Part shown: positions 60,937 through 64,000 of the stretch, in pieces
How positions within the stretch are numbered: the stretch's first letter is position 1
Layout: each line of letters begins with the position of its first letter
Source of the DNA: Streptomyces cyaneochromogenes
Lineage (GTDB): Bacteria > Actinomycetota > Actinomycetes > Streptomycetales > Streptomycetaceae
Assembly (NCBI RefSeq): GCF_003963535.1
Contig: NZ_CP034539.1
Location: forward strand, 5,456,001-5,520,000
Direction of reading: 5' to 3'
Length of the DNA: 64,000 nt
The notes under the pieces: generated by a model
What the model saw: the letters and a program-made list of their open reading frames with translations, nothing else
Told to the model about the DNA's origin: nothing
Database searches by the model: none
Translations under genes and position numbers: made by a program

Positions 60937-63219
60937 CTACTTCACCGGCTCGGGCTCCGGCTCGCTCTCGGTCTCGGCGGTGTCCTCGGGGTCCACCGGC
61001 GTCTTGACGGACTCCAGCAGCAGCTGGGCGACGTCGACGACCGTGATCGACTCCTTGGCCTTGCCGTCGTTCTTCTTGCCGTTGACCGAGTCGGTCAGCA
61101 TGACCAGGCAGAACGGGCAGGCGGTCGAGATGATGTCCGGGTTGGTGGAGAGAGCCTCGTCGACGCGCTCGTTGTTGATGCGCTTGCCGATCCGCTCCTC
61201 CATCCACATCCGCGCACCACCGGCGCCGCAGCAGAAGCCGCGCTCCTTGTGGCGGTGCATCTCCTCGTTCCGCAGACCGGGGACGTTCGCGATGATCTCG
61301 CGCGGGGGCGTGTAGATCTTGTTGTGGCGGCCCAGGTAGCAGGGGTCGTGGTAGGTGATGATGCCCTCGACCGGGGTGACCGGGATCAGCTTGCCCTCGT
61401 CCACCAGGTGCTGGAGCAGCTGGGTGTGGTGGATGACCTCGTAGTCGCCGCCGATCTGCGGGTACTCGTTGCCGAGCGTGTTGAGGCAGTGCGGGCAGGT
61501 GGCGACGATCTTCTTGGCCGACTTGGGCTTGGCGGACTCGGGCGTCACCTTGCCGTCGTCGTCCATCTCCTCGCCGAACGCCATGTTCAGTGCCATGACG
61601 TTCTCCATGCCGAGCTCCTGGAAGAGGGGCTCGTTGCCGAGGCGGCGGGCGGAGTCGCCGGTGCACTTCTCGTCGCCGCCCATGATCGCGAACTTCACGC
61701 CCGCGATGTGGAGGAGTTCGGCGAAGGCCTTGGTGGTCTTCTTGGCGCGGTCCTCGAGGGCGCCGGCGCAGCCGACCCAGTACAGGTACTCGACCTCGGT
61801 GAGGTCCTCGATGTCCTTGCCGACGACCGGGACCTCGAAGTCGACCTCCTTGAGCCACTCCAGGCGCTGCTTCTTCGCCAGGCCCCAGGGGTTGCCCTTC
61901 TTCTCCAGGTTCTTGAGCATCGTGCCCGCCTCGGACGGGAACGCGGACTCGATCATCACCTGGTAGCGGCGCATGTCGACGATGTGGTCGATGTGCTCGA
62001 TGTCCACCGGGCACTGCTCGACACAGGCGCCGCAGGTGGTGCAGGACCACAGGACGTCCGGATCGATGACGCCGTTCTCCTCGACGGTGCCGATGAGGGG
62101 GCGCTCCGCCTCGGCGAGAGCCGCCGCGGGGACGTCCTTCAGCTGCTCCTCGGACGCCTTCTCCTCGCCCTCCATCGACTTGCCGCCACCGGCCAGCAGA
62201 TACGGCGCCTTGGCGTGCGCGTGGTCGCGCAGCGACATGATCAGCAGCTTCGGGGAGAGCGGCTTGCCGGTGTTCCAGGCCGGGCACTGCGACTGGCAGC
62301 GACCGCACTCGGTGCAGGTGGAGAAGTCCAGCAGGCCCTTCCAGGAGAACTGCTCGACCTGGGAGACACCGAAGACGTCGTCGTCACCGGGGTCGGTGAA
62401 GTCGATCGGCTTGCCGCCGGACGTCATCGGCAGCAGCGCGCCGAGGGCCGTCTCGCCCGTCGCGTTGCGCTTGAACCAGATGTTCGGGAAGGCGAGGAAG
62501 CGGTGCCAGGCCACGCCCATGTTGGTGTTCAGCGAGACCACGATCATCCAGATGAACGAGGTGCTGATCTTCACCATCGCGGTGAAGTAGATCAGCGTCT
62601 GGAGCGTGGGGACACTCAGGCCCTTGAAGGCCAGCACCAGCGGGTACGAGGCGAAGTACGCGGCCTCGTAGTGCTCGACGTGGTGGATCGCACCCTCCAG
62701 GCCGCGCAGCACGTAGATCGCGAGGCCGATGGTGAGGATGACGTACTCGACGAAGTACGCCTGGCCGGCCTTGGAGCCCGCGAAACGGGACTTGCGGCCC
62801 GCACGCGAGGGCAGGCTCAGCAGGCGGATGACCATGAGTACGGCGATGCCCAGGATCGTCATCACGCCGATGAACTCGATGTACAGCTCGAACGGCAGGA
62901 ACCCGCCGATGACCGGCAGTGTCCAGTCGGCCTGGAAGAGCTGGCCGAACGCCTGTGCCAGGGTCGGCGGCAGCGTGAGGAAGCCGACGGCCACGAACCA
63001 GTGGGCGAAGCCGACGATGCCCCACCGGTTCATCCGGGTGTGGCCGAGGAACTCCCGCACCAGAGTCACGCTGCGCGCATACGGGTTGTCGGCGCGGCTG
63101 CCGGCGGGAACCGGCTGGCCGAGTTTGAAGTACCGGACGAACTGGCCGATGGCGCGTGCGAGCAGCGCAACGCCGACCACGGTCAGCACCAGCGACACGA
63201 TGATCGCGGCGAGTTGCAT
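60937..63219 (-). CDS. Membrane heterodisulfide-reductase-like iron-sulfur protein
   Basis: The protein has 760 residues. About six membrane helices in residues 1-250 resemble the NarI-like heme b subunit. Two 4Fe-4S motifs follow: CTECGRCQSQCP near 302 and CTTCGACVEQCP near 390. Two CCG domains come next (YWVGCAGALED, TCPHCLNTLGNEYP; YHDPCYLGRHNKIY, FCCGAGGARMW, ACPFCLVMLTDSV). The layout is that of HdrDE/GlpC-like quinone-linked oxidoreductases. It likely passes electrons between a cytosolic donor, perhaps acyl-CoA/ETF-type, and menaquinone. Confidence 0.9.
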   Translation of the reverse strand: MQLAAIIVSLVLTVVGVALLARAIGQFVRYFKLGQPVPAGSRADNPYARSVTLVREFLGHTRMNRWGIVGFAHWFVAVGFLTLPPTLAQAFGQLFQADWTLPVIGGFLPFELYIEFIGVMTILGIAVLMVIRLLSLPSRAGRKSRFAGSKAGQAYFVEYVILTIGLAIYVLRGLEGAIHHVEHYEAAYFASYPLVLAFKGLSVPTLQTLIYFTAMVKISTSFIWMIVVSLNTNMGVAWHRFLAFPNIWFKRNATGETALGALLPMTSGGKPIDFTDPGDDDVFGVSQVEQFSWKGLLDFSTCTECGRCQSQCPAWNTGKPLSPKLLIMSLRDHAHAKAPYLLAGGGKSMEGEEKASEEQLKDVPAAALAEAERPLIGTVEENGVIDPDVLWSCTTCGACVEQCPVDIEHIDHIVDMRRYQVMIESAFPSEAGTMLKNLEKKGNPWGLAKKQRLEWLKEVDFEVPVVGKDIEDLTEVEYLYWVGCAGALEDRAKKTTKAFAELLHIAGVKFAIMGGDEKCTGDSARRLGNEPLFQELGMENVMALNMAFGEEMDDDGKVTPESAKPKSAKKIVATCPHCLNTLGNEYPQIGGDYEVIHHTQLLQHLVDEGKLIPVTPVEGIITYHDPCYLGRHNKIYTPPREIIANVPGLRNEEMHRHKERGFCCGAGGARMWMEERIGKRINNERVDEALSTNPDIISTACPFCLVMLTDSVNGKKNDGKAKESITVVDVAQLLLESVKTPVDPEDTAETESEPEPEPVK

Positions 63220-63252
63220 TTCGGGGCTCCTCGGGCCTGCGAGGGTCAGACA

Positions 63253-63266
63253 TTACTAAGCGGTAA
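63253..63266. promoter_or_regulatory. Putative operator TTACTAAGCGGTAA
   Basis: An imperfect dyad (TTACT/GGTAA) 34 bp upstream of the iron-sulfur gene and close to a likely promoter. This spacing and form fit a TetR-type site such as those that govern lipid-degradation genes. Regulator unknown. Confidence 0.5.
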
Positions 63267-63407
63267 CTTATCTAGTCCGTCTGAGACTACCCCCATCTCC
63301 AGTCGCACTGTAGCCAGGCGCGGGGTGATCTGAGTCGCTGAGGGTTGCCTTAAGATCCGAACGTGTTATTCGTCTCAAAAAGGGATATACGGCACTAACC
63401 TAGCTCC

Positions 63408-64000
63408 GTGCTGTACGGGATCGCCGCCGCCACCGCCGCCCTCCTCCTCGCCGCCTTCCTGTCGGCGCTGTTCCGGCTGCCCGCGCTGCGCCTCGGCATC
63501 ATCGACCGTCGGCGGCAGCGGCCCCTGCCGTTGTTCGGCGGTCTGGCCGTCGTCCTCGCGACCTGCCTGGTCGTGGCCGGCTGGGAGTGGGCGGGGGTCG
63601 CCCCGCTGGGTCCCGAGATCCGGCGGCTGCTGATCGCCGCGGGCGCCGTCGCCCTGCTCGGGCTGGTCGCCGACGTGCGGCGGGTGAAGGAGCGGTTCCT
63701 GGTCGGCGGTACGGCCGTGGCGGCGGCCTTCGTGGTGCCGTACGGCGAGACGGGGTTCTGGCTGGGGGTGCCGGCCATCGGACTGATCGTCCTCGTCGCC
63801 GTCGGTTTCAAGGCGCTCGACCATGCGGACGGGCTGGCCGGCACCGTCGGCGTCGTCACCGCCTTCGGGGTCGGTGTGCTCGCGGCGGCCGAGGTGATGG
63901 ACGAGCTCGCCGTCCTGCTCAGTGTGCTGGCGGCCGCGCTGACCGGGTTCCTCATGCACAACTGGCCTCCCGCGCGGATCGGGTTCGGGGCGTGCGGGTC
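63408..64000 (+). CDS. MraY/WecA-like glycosyl phosphate transferase (3' end outside window)
   Basis: GTG 63408 and TAACCT 7 nt upstream suggest a leaderless transcript. The 197 codons present show repeated hydrophobic segments, LGIIDRRRQRPLPLFGGLAV near 28-47 (a conserved loop in the family), and FKALDHADGLAGTVGVVTA near 133-151, the D-x-x-D-like Mg site. The family moves sugar-1-phosphate to undecaprenyl phosphate. Truncated at the window edge. Confidence 0.85.
   Translation, partial: MLYGIAAATAALLLAAFLSALFRLPALRLGIIDRRRQRPLPLFGGLAVVLATCLVVAGWEWAGVAPLGPEIRRLLIAAGAVALLGLVADVRRVKERFLVGGTAVAAAFVVPYGETGFWLGVPAIGLIVLVAVGFKALDHADGLAGTVGVVTAFGVGVLAAAEVMDELAVLLSVLAAALTGFLMHNWPPARIGFGACG

Noticed and set aside
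59486..62308. Minus-strand frame of 940 codons overlapping the ankyrin/HEAT and iron-sulfur genes
   Set aside because: It crosses two real genes in the wrong phase and is Arg/Pro/Gly-rich with no conserved motif.

Overview
The window is high-GC DNA from a Streptomyces or very close relative. The signs are GTG/TTG starts, ATGA/GTGA overlaps, and families typical of the genus: DUF2637, DUF4236, Methyltransf_19, HTH-nSTAND-WD40 proteins, IS701 transposase and tandem FG-GAP secreted proteins.

1-16 kb, signalling and small metabolic operons. A cut-off HTH-nSTAND-WD40 ATPase is followed by a histidine kinase/response regulator pair. The pair diverges from a DUF485 - solute:sodium symporter - acyl-CoA ligase operon that looks like uptake and CoA activation of an organic acid. 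A relic of a second nSTAND gene, a one-chain sigma-like/zinc-finger/TM/ricin-lectin protein and an orphan paralogue of the kinase follow. A near-identical dyad of about 25 bp lies by both kinase loci, with a diverged copy by the lectin gene. Next come a PD-(D/E)XK-like protein with a scrambled tail, an MmyB relic, and a LysR gene divergent from a nadC-phzF pair and a DUF1330 gene.

16-39.4 kb, accessory island at a tRNA-Gly(CCC) gene. The intact tRNA is at 39.3 kb. Three copies of its 3' half with its terminator hairpin lie to the left, near 19.7, 28.5 and 35.4 kb, which fits repeated site-specific integration; no integrase remains in the window. The leftmost copy was hit by an IS5-type element that carries a DUF998 membrane gene, then by an IS701 element. 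Cargo includes a full HTH-nSTAND-WD40 gene, a divergent secreted ribosome-inactivating protein of the ricin A-chain/Shiga fold, a NUDIX-like protein, a VapBC pair with a MITE behind it, a PadR-ABC-FtsX operon, an alpha/beta hydrolase with its TetR regulator, and many broken fragments (bpa, dnaE, peptidase, vapC, TetR, transposase, GNAT).

39.4-64 kb, conserved chromosome. It holds dcd and a phosphoribosyltransferase, a secreted beta-propeller/cell-wall-binding protein, several small membrane proteins, a Yip1-family protein, five tandem FG-GAP secreted proteins, a methyltransferase, GNAT, YciI, MFS, DUF2637, a zinc-ribbon protein, an ankyrin/HEAT protein, a large membrane iron-sulfur reductase, and the start of a MraY/WecA-like transferase.

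The most striking content is the RIP toxin divergent from an nSTAND ATPase inside the tRNA island, and the shared dyad that may tie the two paralogous kinases into one regulon.
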